From: Leucocoprinus leucothites
Lineage: Eukaryota; Basidiomycota; Agaricomycetes; Agaricales; Agaricaceae
Length of the DNA stretch: 64,000 nt
Direction of reading: 5' to 3'
NCBI GenBank assembly: GCA_013368445.1
Contig: JAACJO010000012.1
Location: 496,001 to 560,000, forward strand
In this document: positions 1-12,347 of the stretch, in pieces
Position numbering within the stretch: the stretch's first letter is position 1
How the letters are laid out: each line of letters begins with the position of its first letter
Notes under the pieces: model-generated
What the model was told of the DNA's origin: nothing
What the model saw: the letters and a program-made list of their open reading frames with translations, nothing else
Databases searched by the model: none
Translations under genes and position numbers: made by a program

Positions 1-455
1 TTCAGCATAGGAGCTTTGGGTGTAGCTCGGATGCGAACGTTGACTTGAGGTGTCCATCGACCAGTTTCGGGACTGAGCTTGCGACTGGGGGGATACACTG
101 GCATGGGAGTGGGGCGAGGAATAATTTGTCGGCCTCTGGCTAGACAGCATCTCCGACCGTCTTGGGGCTGAAACACTGGAACAGGGTGTGGAAGCCGAGG
201 ACGACTCGACGGACCGGTAGTGATCCTGGTAGAGGGATGTGCTAAAGGTTTGCTGCTGCTGACTAGCGCTGGATGGATAGATGCTGGGTGGCGAGAATTG
301 GTCTGACGTTGACTAAGGGTGGAGTGTAGAAGGAGAGGTAAGTAGCTTGCATGAGATAAGGAGAGTCTATTTACTCTATGCATGTGGGTAGAAAAGCGAC
401 TTTGTCCTGGAGATAATGGTACGATAGACGAGGGTTCATTTCCATCATCATCCAT
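1..455 (-). CDS. Ser/Gln-rich protein, 5' part only (runs off left edge)
   Basis: Partial gene; only the N-terminal part is inside the window. The ATG is at 455-453. Exon 1 is 455-375 (27 codons, acidic start MDDDGNEP). A 62-nt intron 374-313 has donor GTAAAT, a pyrimidine-rich tail and acceptor CTTAG. Exon 2 is 312-1 and stays open to the edge. The exon 2 frame is very rich in Ser, Gln, Pro and Tyr, with a short poly-Gln, much like the low-complexity half of the C2H2 regulator at 11276. It may be a transcription factor whose DNA-binding part lies outside the window; this is inference. If the intron is retained, another frame is also open to the edge, so the splice call needs RNA evidence. 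Confidence 0.5.
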   Translation of the reverse strand, partial: MDDDGNEPSSIVPLSPGQSRFSTHMHRVNRLSLSHASYLPLLLHSTLSQRQTNSRHPASIHPALVSSSKPLAHPSTRITTGPSSRPRLPHPVPVFQPQDGRRCCLARGRQIIPRPTPMPVYPPSRKLSPETGRWTPQVNVRIRATPKAPML

Positions 456-2844
456 TCTCAGCCTCGCCAATGTCGTTGCAGGAGGTTCGTGGTTAGGAGG
501 TTGAGAATGCATAAATTCATCTGCTGTATATGAACACTGGGAATACCTGATCATTGCACGAGGACTCTACCTCTGAAAAAGTCTCTTATTGGTGGAAGAG
601 TGACCCGCCTATCCGAGCGGTTGTTGTCCGATGGACTGGACATGTAGGCTGGAGAGAAAGATATGGATGTTAAGACGTGCCGGATTAAAAGCGACGTATA
701 TATTGGGCAGCCGTTTCGGACGGCGATGTGTTGAGCTGAGAAATCGGCAAGTTCGTCGAGACCGATGAGATATTAGGGATCACCCCAAGAAATGTTTCCA
801 AGTTTGTAGTTGGCGCTGATACCCAATAGACACAGCCATCTACTTGTAATACTGTTTTCCGGCAACGCTGTTGCAAATAAACTGATTCATCCAGAGCTTT
901 CAAGATGATGACAGGCCGGCGGTGACGACGGATTGGCCTGCAAGATCTGAGATGAAATCTTGGACGGGGGCAAGGCCGATTCTCACAAGGAGACTCACTG
1001 TCTCTATGTAACGAATGGAGCCCGTGCATGATTTCGGTGTAAAACCATAAATTGGGAAAATTATAAGGAATCACTGGTGAGTTAGAAACACTTCGCTTAA
1101 CAATATATCAAATGACACTGCGGGGAAGATCAGTGCGAAAGCATCCGGGGCTGAGGAAAAACCACAAACCAATGTCACAATCTCCCGCCAAGTGCAGGGA
1201 TATGATAATTAGTGCGTGGCTCGTATTGCTTCTTCTTCCGTTCTAGTCTCAAGTGACAAGGCATGTAGCCCTTGGGTAAACTCCTCCGACAACGCTGAAT
1301 TAATCATCCGGTGCCTCTGAATAGGACTCTATGCATATTGTTGTCAGAGAAGGACAATAATCAGAGTTTTGACTTGATGGACATACCTTGCCTTCGAAAG
1401 CATCGGAGACGATCCGAATCGAGAAGTCTGGGTTATGTGATACACAGAAGAACTAACGTTCCTTCTCTTCTCGCACTTACGAGTTTCTCCGTTACCTCCG
1501 TCCTGCTCTCGCATAGCGGCATGATGACGATGCTTCCACGAATCGTTATTTATCGTTAACGAGACCGGGCGTAAGAGGGCATTCAACTGAGTAGGAACCA
1601 GGATGTCAGCAGGCCTATCAGCAGCGTCGAAACAGGCGGTATAACCTTTTCGCGGATAGATCTCTCCACAGGACCGGAATTTGCTGATCCTTCTGACATA
1701 GTTGAATAAACCCTTTTCCAGGAGAGTCGAAGTGGGTTCACCGAACGGCCAAACATTCTATCAATGACGAACCATAATTTGCAAGTTCTCAGTGTCTTAT
1801 TTGGGCTTGCTTGGCTAAATTCGGTGACTGCCGATGTAGAAGTAGACTGTTGATTACCGAGGCGGTCAACTCTTCGAGCTTCAGCTAGAGACTTGAACAG
1901 TGGTCGTCATGTATCGTGCATATCGTACTGGGAGCCTTTCACTTGTCATTTGCATACACTGTTTATATCCACTCGTGAAAAAGTATCTCGTTGCTCTCCT
2001 AGAGAAGCAACCTGATTCGACCTTCTTTGATTGGCTGGAATCAGGTCGGAGGTTATATGAAACCCCTTAAGGCCATTTTTGGTTGTATGAAGTAACCCAC
2101 TCGCTTTGACATAAGTAGATCACTGGCACTCGACATATCAACATACGCCCATGATTGCCCCTGTTCGCTTCAGCGAACTAGCGAGTTATCTGTCCACAAT
2201 TATACAGTTGATACTAGGATTCAGGAGAGTCTAGATGTAGACATCGTCCTCGCCGGCTCTGGTGTCACCGTCTTACCATTTCCCCCGTTACAGACCCTGG
2301 TCATTGGAAAATGATGGTCCAGAGATAGTGATCTTCACCATCTATCAAGTCCAATGCCAACTCAGATGACAACTCCCCAGCCCTCATAGAATACACACAC
2401 AGTCTATTATTTACCTAGCTCTTTTCAGAGTAAAAAATCGAAACATTAGGACTGAAGCTCTCAGGTGATGGGGCATGCATCATGCGTCGTGGCTGATATC
2501 GGGCTTCTATTTTTGCTACCTTAGGAGAACGTATTCTATGGTATAAACTCCGAATCGGGTTTCAAGGAAAACCGTGATGCTTGCGAAGTCAGCCTCTGGA
2601 AATGATTAATGAACACTCATCGATCATCCTCGATTCTGATTAATGTCGAGGTGTCCTTCAGTTTCCACTTATCCCTACAAGATACTAGCTTAGCTAGAGC
2701 TAGTGGTAATAACGTGATCGTGTGACCACTGGCGTTCGTGACTGCTGTATAATGCATTAGCGGCGCGTCAATTTTGATTTGCATCCCAAACCTCAGAATC
2801 AGTTTCAAAGCCGCAGACCCAAAACATATAGATTGAACCTCACA
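456..2844. other. Gene-poor intergenic stretch
   Basis: Upstream of both flanking genes, which diverge. Both strands carry only short open frames without family resemblance, plausible splice partners or codon pattern. It should hold the promoters of the left-edge gene and of the 2845 gene. I see no repeat or RNA gene. Confidence 0.5.
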
Positions 2845-4400
2845 ATGGCAACCGATATTAGCAAAAGCGCGTGGGAACTAACCAGGGCTCAGCGCGAACT
2901 TGTCAATAATTGCTTCGAAGAACACCAATATGAAACGGCTATTGCTATGCTTGACCAGCTATGCACTTCGGAGTTTAACCCTTGGCCGTGAGTGCACTCC
3001 GGGTGATCCAACAATTTTCGCTCTGATTTCTACAGGTCTCACATACGTCAATTGATATACATTTCCTTGCAGTCGGCAGATGAGTCGTCTGCGAAAGATG
3101 AAGTTGACACCTCGGTTCAAGCTTCACCTTCCAAATTTATCAAACAACAACAGCTTCAAATGTCTACGAACTTCATCCCAACAAAAGCCGTTTTTGATGC
3201 TCAGAGAGTTTTAATGGCGTATCTTCACACCAGCTCACCTCGTGCATTGTCCCGCGCCCTACCTCAACGAAGACCGCCGCCTGTTTTAGCAATTGACCAC
3301 AATGAGGCAGAGTCAACAATTGCGAGGCGAGCAGCTTATATCACGCAGTTCCAAGACTGCTGGGAGCTTTTGCGCAATGACTTTTCTCTACGACAGAACG
3401 GGCTTCCCTCAACTCCCAAGGCGAAATCTAAAACGAGGCGACAGTCAGAACGACAGAGTTATAGTAAACCGGATGCAAGCTCGCCCTTGGCAGTACAGGA
3501 ACATGCTTGGTGTCTGCTAGAATGGCTTATTGGTCTTTTCGAGAAGGACGAGAGACTGACCACGTTGCCTGGTAGGTGCTCTGCTTTCGCCCTGATTCCT
3601 CCATCTCACTTAATTTTAAGATCCAAGTTCGCCTTTGCTGGCTGATCAGCTATTGGACCAAAGTGGAAAGGCTTACCTCGAATCTCCAACTGCTATCATC
3701 GCTTGTTGCCTCCAACAAACTCAACTGCAACGTCGAAGACTTGGAGGCCGTCTCTTGTCTCTCGTGGGTGAACCACTTTGTCCTTAACCATCACAGGCTC
3801 ATTAGCTTGTAGCTGGTAAATCTAACAAGTACCGCCGACCTAGACCTGAACGCACTCGTCGTTGCCATATACACCCGCATATCATCCCTCTCCCAGCTCT
3901 CCCAACTCTTGTCTCAGCTCGGACACTCAACTACTCAAGCGCTTAAATTCAAGGTTGCGCTTTGCCAAATGTTGATTAGTGGGCTGGGGTCGTCCACCTT
4001 GGGCAATGCACCCAAACCACAGCCTAGAATGCGGCCAAAGCCAACGGAAGCAGACAGTCAGGACCTTAACGTAGAGTCTCAGTTGGCAGCCAAGCCATCG
4101 GTTCCATCCATACCCGAGGTTTTGCGCCTTGTACGAACTGCGACGCCTGAAAGAGCTGCAGATGACGGCTCCTTTACTCTCCTTTGGTCTAAGTTTCAAC
4201 TTCTCTTGGCATATGGTACCCTCCAAATACGAATGAGACCCCAAGATCGAGACCTACAGTGGATCAAAGCAGTGACGGAGACTCTTCCTCAGCTTGCCCG
4301 CGAAGTGTTCGAGCAGAAGGGGACTGAGGCGAGTATGTATCAATTGTTGCTCGAGAATCAAACCGCTAGCTGGAGACAAGCTCTGGATGCAGCGCCGTAA
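2845..4400 (+). CDS. Unknown conserved-looking protein, 469 aa
   Basis: Four exons: 2845-2987, 3036-3571, 3621-3763 and 3813-4400, joined by introns of 48-49 nt whose phases agree; the total is 470 codons. The first ATG of exon 1 is used (MATDISKSAWELT). The product is mostly helical-looking: an N-terminal segment rich in Glu, Gln and Leu, a basic linker (KAKSKTRRQSERQ) near residue 185, then Leu-rich helices. No signal peptide and no clear catalytic motif. The hydrophobic stretch around LLWSKFQLLLAYGTLQ near residue 400 could be a buried helix or a weak membrane segment. I do not recognise the family. It ends 45 bases from the end of the CREG-like gene on the other strand (tail to tail). Confidence 0.8.
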
Positions 4401-4445
4401 ATCCGGAAGTCACCTCCTAGTTATACGGTTATCCAACGGCATAGA

Positions 4446-5451
4446 TTATGAAGTTGCCGAGCTATCCCCTGATACACTGAGTACCTGCTGTTGTACAATA
4501 TGGGGATCATCCCAGTCGAACATTATTGTCTTGGCAGCCTGATATAGCTGCAATGGTATATAACCAATATAATGTTCACTGGCTGCGTGTGAACGAATTG
4601 ACCTATCATCTGATGACTCGGTGTACTTACTCTCCGAAGCCACCGACAAAATAAACTGTCTAGATATTTTTATCGGTTGAGATGGGAAGATCGGTTGGAG
4701 CGGAAACACGTACGTGAGGATCAAATCGAGACCAGTAAGCCTAACAGAAGCTGATTCAGTTGTTTGTGCCACAAACGGTGCAACCCCAGGCCGAGTGCTG
4801 AAGACTGACTATATGAGCTGCCTCATCATCATCTGGCAACCATTGCCGAGCATCAGGATGTTTCGAAAGATAACAGTGGCGTATGTGTGAGACATCCGGA
4901 ACGTCGGTAGTATTCCTGAAAACCGTTACATTGCCAATCAGTGCAACTCGTGCGTGAGCTGCTATGGGATTTGGGCTTGTAATCGAGATTGAAGCGGCCT
5001 GGTCGGTACTCTGCAGTATATTCTGACTGTGACGAGAAATAGGAAGAAATAATAAAGTCAAGGATCCATTCTGGTGGCAGCTTTCAAATGAGGTGAGCTG
5101 TGATGTCGAGCATTCTGGATATTTGACTGACCTCGCATAATACTCAGGCAAAGAGAATGGCATAGCTCGGGACGGTTAAGCTTGCAAGTCTCCATCAATA
5201 TTTCAAGTTCCTCACCAGGGGAACGGGGGTCATTTGGAGGGAACGTGGTCGCCATTGATCCAACTGAATTGTTGGAGTGCTCGACGAGGTCTCTCGCGAT
5301 CTTAGCTAGAGGCATATCATTTGTGGTCTCAGGAGTCGTCGGGTTCTCTGTGGAGACGCTGAAACTTACCAGCATCATAAACTGTCTCTCGAGCATAGCC
5401 AGTCAAGCACAGAACTATCAAAGTGAACAGGCGTGTTCGAAGTGACCTCAT
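4446..5451 (-). CDS. Secreted CREG-like FMN-binding-split-barrel protein, 221 aa
   Basis: Seven exons: 5451-5370, 5305-5216, 5165-5132, 5080-4810, 4740-4714, 4659-4631 and 4578-4446; introns are 50-69 nt and all phases agree (222 codons). Residues 1-20 form a signal peptide (basic start, then LFTLIVLCLTG), so the protein is probably secreted or vacuolar. Family marks in order: SLPEYYA, the barrel strands around residues 80-120, CYLSKHPDARQWLP, AYWSRFDPH, then VYFVGGFGDEHYIGYIP. These match the CREG/pyridoxamine-oxidase-like fold (animal CREG, cellular repressor of E1A-stimulated genes); family members often lack oxidase activity, so no reaction is claimed. The 3' end faces the 469-aa gene. 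Confidence 0.9.
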
Positions 5452-5624
5452 GAGGCTGAACAGGAGAATGCGTATGTGTGTAGACTTTCACTGCAAATGG
5501 TCATGGTTCCCGTGAGTACTCAAGTAATAGTGGACCGAGACATCAAATCACACGATGGCAAAAATTCCCATATATTACGGTGATATAAATGCAGAAATAC
5601 GGTACAAATACTGCTAGCAATAGA

Positions 5625-8513
5625 TCAGGAATCTTCTGAATCCTCCTCAGATGCAGCGGATGATACGAGAAAGTCAACGTCCACCAACTCATCTCCGTCG
5701 TCATCTTGACGGTTTCCCTGCTGTTTCTTCCATATTGAAGCTAGAAATTCAGGTGTGCTAGCTTGTTCAATGGACTTGTCCTCCCTACTCCTCAAATACC
5801 GGGGGAAGCGTAAACTCAGACCACGAGAAGGAGATACCAGCCCTTTAGCAGCCACAGATACAGGACTCAAGGTGATGCTGGTAGCAAACGTGGAAAGTCA
5901 GTCAAACGTAGGGCTAGGGCTTACGCTGTGTACATACTCTGCTCCACGGATCTCCCACACTTCCTGTGGCCGAAAGTATACATCCGGCTGAAAACCTGGA
6001 AATACGGCGCGTCGAAAGATAGACTCATCTGAGCAAAAAAATTACTCTCACCTCCAAAATCGCATTCCCATATTGACTGCATAGAACATACTGCCCCGGC
6101 TTCGTCTGATGGTGTATATCTTTCCCTCATGTCCTTCTTTGGCATCAGAACATTCCTGCAGGAGGCCTCAGTTGAACGAACCAACCTGATAAAATTTGTC
6201 CGTGAAACCTACTCATGCTTGAGCTGTCTGTCGAAGCGAGTGCAGTGGTACTCACCTGACATGCATTTGCAGACAGCAACAAACCGACCGGTGCTTGTGT
6301 CATATAATCCCATAAGTATGGGACTCCACCATTTAACCTTCCGTCCGTTACCATACCATGCACCGATGGGCACCATGTCGAGGCTGTCGCCAATGCCAGT
6401 AACATAGTCTTTCTTGAGCTTCAACCAGGCTGCCGTTCGCTTGTCGGGTTCATATGTTGCCGGTAGGGGCTTTTTTCTGGCGGATTCCTTGCCGTTCTCC
6501 TCAGTGACCACGAAATTATCAAGAAGCTGACAGGGGTGACCAATAGTCCCAAATGTAAGTCTTGAAATCTACTGACCTTGACCATCAATCCCTCAGTCTG
6601 GCTCTCCACAGATCGGTGCCAAAATATCTCAACGTTGTCTCGGCCTCTTTCGCTCTCCATACTCTCCACATGGGCAAATCGAGCAGAACCAAGATCATTA
6701 GGAGCATACGGTGCGAAGTGGGTATGGAGAAGAGCTCTTCGTTCTCGGAAAGTCTTCTGCAAAAGTGTCTAGATAGTGATAATGAGTTGGTCGCCATGAG
6801 CTCAAATTAATAATCCCACTTCTCCGTTGAGATACATCAGGTCAAATGCATACAGGCACACGGTTACCTGTATATCCTTCAGTTGTACGTCCTTCTTGGC
6901 CCGATTGGATAGTTCCTGAAAGCTTCTTAGAACACCAGTGCGAGGGTCGATAGCAACGATTTCCGAATCCATAATGAATGATGATATGGAGGGCGATTGT
7001 TGTAGGAGAGATGTAACAAGTGCCTGAACATCAGGATACTAAGAACAAAATCAGTGAGGCATGATCTAAAGGTGGGTTCAACAAAAGACACCTTAGTTGT
7101 CATATCTTCCAAATGCCGTGAAAACATCTTGAATTGAACGGTCTTTCCATCCTCAACGGTAGCGTGTACCTGGGCTCTCTGTCCGTCATACTTGAATTCA
7201 GCAACAAATGGTTGGCCTTCCATCCGTTGATAGACTTCGTCGAGAGAACGCATGGGTGATCCAAGAGTTGGGTGTAAGGGTATGCCTATCCAGAAGATGA
7301 GGCAGGAAAAAAGGAGAAGAGGAAGATACTGACCTATCGACAGAGGCACACGCTGATCCAAGCCAATCAGACCAGAATCCAGTAATGCTGAGACGATATC
7401 ATCATAATTGGGATGCTTGACGAAAACTCCTTTGATCAATGCTTCCGCATTCGAGAAAATGTTATTAAGCTTGGCCCGCGCGGGTTCTAATGTCTTCTTT
7501 TTGATGTCCAAGGCAGATTTCTGAATCTCGGAAAGGAGGGAGAAAGACGCCTGTATGTGAGAACTGTGGTCCGGTACGTTGGCTGATGCACGACAAAGAA
7601 CGGTGGCTCGTGCCAAAGCCGTGAGCATAGAAGTCCGAACAGCGCCGACACGGAGATTTTGACAAAGGGTCCTCGTAAGATAGCGAACCTCCTCTCCATT
7701 GGCCGAGAGTAAAAGTTTCTCAACGATCTTCTCCTTCTGTTTTGCCGCCCCTTGTCCTTTACAGCAAGCAGCTCTGAGCAGTGACTCATACACGTATGAG
7801 ATGGTCAAGGGTGGGTGCGGAACCAGCGTCCGTAAGTTTGACTTAGCAGACACTGCGACATCCCCCGGGTCTCCTAGTGCATTGTAGAGTCGTTTCAGAG
7901 CAGCGGGAGTAACTCCAGAAACATTTTGGATAGCGCGCGAGATGATTGATGGCCCAAGCCCAAGTTCTACGGGAGCATAGGGTGGCGCGAGGGAGTTAGA
8001 TAGAAGGTACAGGGAAGCAAGCAGAGAATCCGGGTGCTTGACAATGATCGTTTGTAGACAGTTGGTCAGGGAATTGACAATGATAATACGTGAACGTGTT
8101 TGTGAGAGTGTTGAAAGACAATGTGCTAGGAATGCATATGGAGCACCGCTCGAGAGCCAGGGTTGCTCATGCGGGGAATAGTTTACTGGATCGATATCCA
8201 ACGAGCTGAACAGAAGAGGTCCAGTCTTCGTGAAGGTCGGCTGACGTTGGGCCTCCTTTCCTTTCGTTTTCGAGACGGAAGGGTTTGGTGTTAGTTTCGA
8301 GTCTACGTCAATTGTGTCAACGTCAATAACCAAAGGTCGCGATACGGAACCTCCTGCGTCGTCGATTATTTGCTGTCCTGCACTCAATTGAGTCAATCGC
8401 GGCTTAGTAGGAGAGTTACTGAAAAACGCATCAAGTCGAGCCTGCGTCCCGGGCTTGGTCCGTTTTTGGGCTGGAGATTTAGCGTCGTCGGCAGAGAGAC
8501 CGCGTTTTGCCAT
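5625..8513 (-). CDS. CDC9: ATP-dependent DNA ligase I, 824 aa
   Basis: Seals nicks during lagging-strand replication and repair. Nine exons: 8513-7334, 7285-7092, 7038-6820, 6768-6577, 6526-6256, 6208-6186, 6136-6052, 5995-5938 and 5877-5625 (825 codons). The ATG at 8513 is chosen because the open frame above it begins with TTG. A PCNA-interaction motif QARLDAFF sits at residues 24-31. The DNA-binding domain follows, then adenylation motif I FKYDGQR with the nucleotidyl Lys425, motif III MDSEIVAID, motif IV EGLMVK, motif V WLKLKKDY and motif VI LSLRFPRYLRSREDKS. A Glu/Lys-rich insert sits just after motif IV. The acidic C-terminus ends SEEDSEDS. Exon 6 is only 23 nt. The upstream neighbour is about 2.8 kb away. 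Confidence 0.97.
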
Positions 8514-11275
8514 GAAATCTAAGCCTAGGCTGTCGCAGAGTGTTGACGCGCTACTAGGTTGTGTCTGACACAAGGCCCATCATTTTACCATACAGGGAAT
8601 AATTCGCAGGATATTCATAATCCGTGGCTCCGGCGGAACCGCTTGCCACCCAAGGGATCGAGTGAATACAATCTGATAACAAAAAACAAGCTTCTTGTTT
8701 CATATATACCAAATGATGGACCGATCTACTCATGAGTTGAACAACTAAAAAGCGCTGAAGATACACGCGCGATGGCTTTGAAATTTCTTATTTGTGGGTT
8801 TATTGTACATCGCGTTCAAATTGCGAGGGTTTTAAAGTCTATGTGGGCATCCTAAAAACCCACCAAATCAAATTCACCCGAGAGCTAGGAACCTTCGAAT
8901 CTTTTACCGTATGTTAGTGTTTGAGTGACTATCCCTGGTCCCGGGTTGCGAGCTGGTGACGGTTGAAGGTGACTCAGATTCTGTTCAGACCGTTCATGGT
9001 CATCATAATTGCCAAATGCCAAGTCTGAAGTCTGCTCAATGACGCAATAATCAGCTACATTGTTCAATTATACTTTTCTCCAGCCGCATCTGGCTGGTTT
9101 TGTATAGGTAAAGATCACTGCTTGGAGCTGAATGCAATTACGAGTGAGATTCTATCACTCTGGACGTGAGGTCCCTAGTCAACAACAGGTTGTTGTCTAC
9201 CCCCACTGAGTAACTTGTCATCGCAATTTTCTATCTCCACGGCAAATGGCTATGCTCGCAAGCGGAGAATACATTTCAAGCACCTCTCTTTCGCAGCGAG
9301 AGGCATGGACAGCTGTCTTCCGCCACTTCGGTAATTGCCCGCCACCAAAAGCAACAAAGTTCCGCTAATGAAAATTGAGACCATGCCGTTTATTATTTCT
9401 GGGGCTATAATGGCTTGAAAATCCAAGTATTTGAATAAAGGATCAACTACCAACAGAACCAATCTATGTAACCTTAGCTAGCCTTCGGACCGTCGTCATT
9501 CGAGCCGCGGGTGTTTGTTTCCTACACTCCGACTTAACAGCCGGTCAAGAACCGAACGAGATAACGTAAAGAAGGCCCATATTGCCTGTCAATCAAGACA
9601 GATCGTTTTCAGCAACAGTCGCCAATACATGTTTGATTAGGACCCTGAGAGGTTCGGACAGATGAGCCTGACCAGAGGCGAGCGTGCCGATGTTGTCGAA
9701 GATCAACAAATCAGCAACCAGCTCGAATAGCTCAGTACTCACTGCTAAAACGCATTATGGCTATGTAAACTGCACACAACGGAAAATATTATTGCTGCGA
9801 GCTCATTCAGCTTCTGGGCTCAGCTTGAATTTCTGGGTGTCAGTGGGAAAGTTCATCCCGAAGAAATGGAGGAACATAACCTATCCGTGATTGCTGATTC
9901 GATTCTCGAATTCTTGGACTCTTGCGAGATGATGTCACTCGATCAGCCTTACCACATCATATTAAACAGATGAAATGTCGAGTCTCTAGATCTTTACAAG
10001 GTGAAGGCTTCCATTTATGACACTAGTCTAGATCAATGAAAACCTGAACATGAGAAAAAAAGGCAGATTTAGATGATAATTAACTTAGGTGAGGAATTTG
10101 CGGTCGAGATGGTGGAGTAAGCACTTAACATTCCAGATAAGTCTACAAAGGGGGACCTTGCCGCGCGAGACACAATTGAAGCACAGCCCTTGACATCCTT
10201 GAGCTGCAAAAACCATTGACTGAACTTGAGGCAGAAACCAGGGGTGCTGGATCAATGTTGCATGGTCGACGCTCTTCTGATACTTGTATATGCCGAACAC
10301 TGTGATGACTGTGAACTCGCAGTATACTCCGTTAGCTTGAGAGCTAAGGTACGGTCCGCTGCAAAATGAAGTGACATAAGGACTAGTAATACTCGTGCAC
10401 CCATCTATCATCTCTGTCGAAGAAACTACATCTGGACCTTGCCGTACCCTGATACGTGATGGTTTCCAACGACTGTATGCTCTGAATGAAACTCTTCGCG
10501 TTTCCTAATTTCTGCTAGTATAGGTCGCGCGCCTAGAAGATATATCGTTATTGTTGGAACAACGGAACCGTTGCCCAACCTGATATGATCGTTTATGGAA
10601 GCTGCCGTTTGTGGATGATCAGGAACAGATGACCCATTGAGCACCTGACGACCTGAAGGGGGTAACGTTAGCTCACTTTGGTCAAGGTGTCAAGAGGTGA
10701 ATTCAGCCATCCTAGAACCTATTCTAGCATGTCTTTGGACCGAATCTGCTGACCGATGGAACTGCTCTCTTCAATAATTACGCGACTCTACAAGAACACT
10801 TGTTGGGCGGCCAGTAAAGCGGTCTAGTTAGAGCCGGCTTTCTCCCCGAGATTGTAGTTCCTGAAGTGAGCATCACTACGTGGATCTCGGCTTGCCAACC
10901 AGCTCTTGTGGGAGATCTCCGATCTACAAAAATTCAAGCGTTTTACATCCCGCTCTGGTTTCGGACGAAACTTCGGCTGCGTCCTCTTGAACTAACCAAG
11001 TTCGGATCCTCATCAACATGGAGACGTGGTTATTTGACCTTACTCTGCAAACGACAGCTTGCGACATGACGGGTCACCACTTCTAAGTCAGGTACCAGAT
11101 CGAGTGCATATCTTGTGCAACTTAGCTGTTGGCTACTCTTGGCGATACTTCACTTTTCGAAAAAAAAAACCTAACGACCAAAATGGCAAGCATTGACGCC
11201 CGCTCTTGGACGTATTTATGAGGAAGCTTGGCTGGAAAACCCTCATTCCATCCAATTCACCTGCAATACTCGAAC
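8514..11275. other. Gene-poor intergenic stretch between divergent genes
   Basis: Holds the promoters of DNA ligase I (-) and the C2H2 regulator (+). Short open frames on the minus strand at 10085-10411 and 10426-10644 are the longest, but neither resembles a family and I found no convincing exon structure joining them. An A-run lies at 11161-11170, about 105 bases before the C2H2 start. Confidence 0.5.
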
Positions 11276-12096
11276 ATGGCCGACCGTCGATCCTATCAAT
11301 TCTCTTCCATGCACTGGAACGGCACTTCTCCAGCTTATTCTCCTACTGCCGACTACCCCGCTGGCCAATATCAAGGCACTATGCCTTCCGCCTCTCCTCA
11401 GTCGATGGGGCAGGTTTACAACGGAGACACTCATTCACCAACCAGTGACGGGGGTTATTCGTCCTCGTACTACCCAAACTCCTACAATCACACCAGTCCC
11501 TCGACGGCAGGGTATCATGTCTATTCTTCTGTGCCGGGCCAAAATTCGGATGACAGCGCCACATTATACGCTCAACGCCACTCTCATCATTCCTCGATCC
11601 ATCGACCACAATCAGCGCATCCCTATTCTGCCACATACTCCCAGTCGAATTCGCAGTCTTATCCGTACCCACATTATTCGTCAAGTGGGCAATCCCGAGG
11701 ACGATCTTACTCTCAGACTCAGGGAGCATATATTTCCCAGCCTGCGAGCCCGACGTCTTATCAACCATCATCACAATATCCCACTCAAATTCCTCTGACG
11801 CCAGCGTCAACCACGTCATCCCAATATCCGACATCGCCCTCGCGCCCGTTCTCATGCGACCTGTGCACGCTGTCGTTCAATCGCCAGCACGACCTTAAGA
11901 GGCACAGGGAGACGCACTCGGGTGAAAAGCCTTATTTCTGTAACGGAGGTTGCGGGAAAACCTTCACAAGAAAAGATGCTTTGAAGCGCCATCAGGTGAG
12001 TCTGACGGCCACTAATTCACATTCAACGGGTCGCTAATATCTCTCAAGCTCGTCAAGGGCTGCGGAAAGCCAGATGAACCCTGGTCTTCTTCGTAA
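11276..12096 (+). CDS. C2H2 zinc-finger regulator, 255 aa
   Basis: Probable nuclear DNA-binding protein. Exons 11276-11995 and 12049-12096 flank a 53-nt intron (donor GTGAGT). The ATG at 11276 (MADRRSYQF) is the first true ATG; the frame above it starts with TTG. Residues 1-190 are low-complexity Ser/Tyr/Pro/Gln. Two fingers sit at the very C-terminus: finger 1 C194-x2-C197-x12-H210-x3-H214, then the TGEKP-like linker HSGEKPY, then finger 2 C222-x3-C226-x12-H239-x5-C245, a C2HC form. The intron falls inside finger 2, so its last ligand is encoded by the 48-nt second exon. The protein stops 10 residues after that ligand. This N-disordered, C-terminal two-finger layout is common in agaricomycetes; the target genes are unknown. 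Confidence 0.9.
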
Positions 12097-12347
12097 AACA
12101 TTTCATAGACTGTCTGGGTGAGTTCACCGGTTCCTTAGGCTTGGTTTCTCGAACTAATACGCTAGATACAGAAAATGCTCGCCCGTTCAATCTAACTGTG
12201 GTCCCATTCATATCATTCTTCAAATTTCCTGAATAATTCCTTTTTCACCTCCTATGATCATATAGTTCAGCCCTGTTCTTGACGTTCACGGTTGTATATA
12301 CTTACAGCATGATAATTAGGTATATGATGTACCCTTAGCTCGGTTTT

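Noticed and set aside
685..1074. Minus-strand open frame of 129 codons upstream of the left-edge gene
   Set aside because: No family resemblance, odd composition (many His, Arg and Cys), and no splice partners; likely chance.
8514..8573. Upstream extension of DNA ligase I by 20 codons
   Set aside because: The longer frame begins with TTG; the ATG at 8513 starts right before the expected PCNA motif region.
10085..10644. Two neighbouring minus-strand open frames that might be one gene
   Set aside because: No junction with matching phases was found and neither part resembles a protein family.
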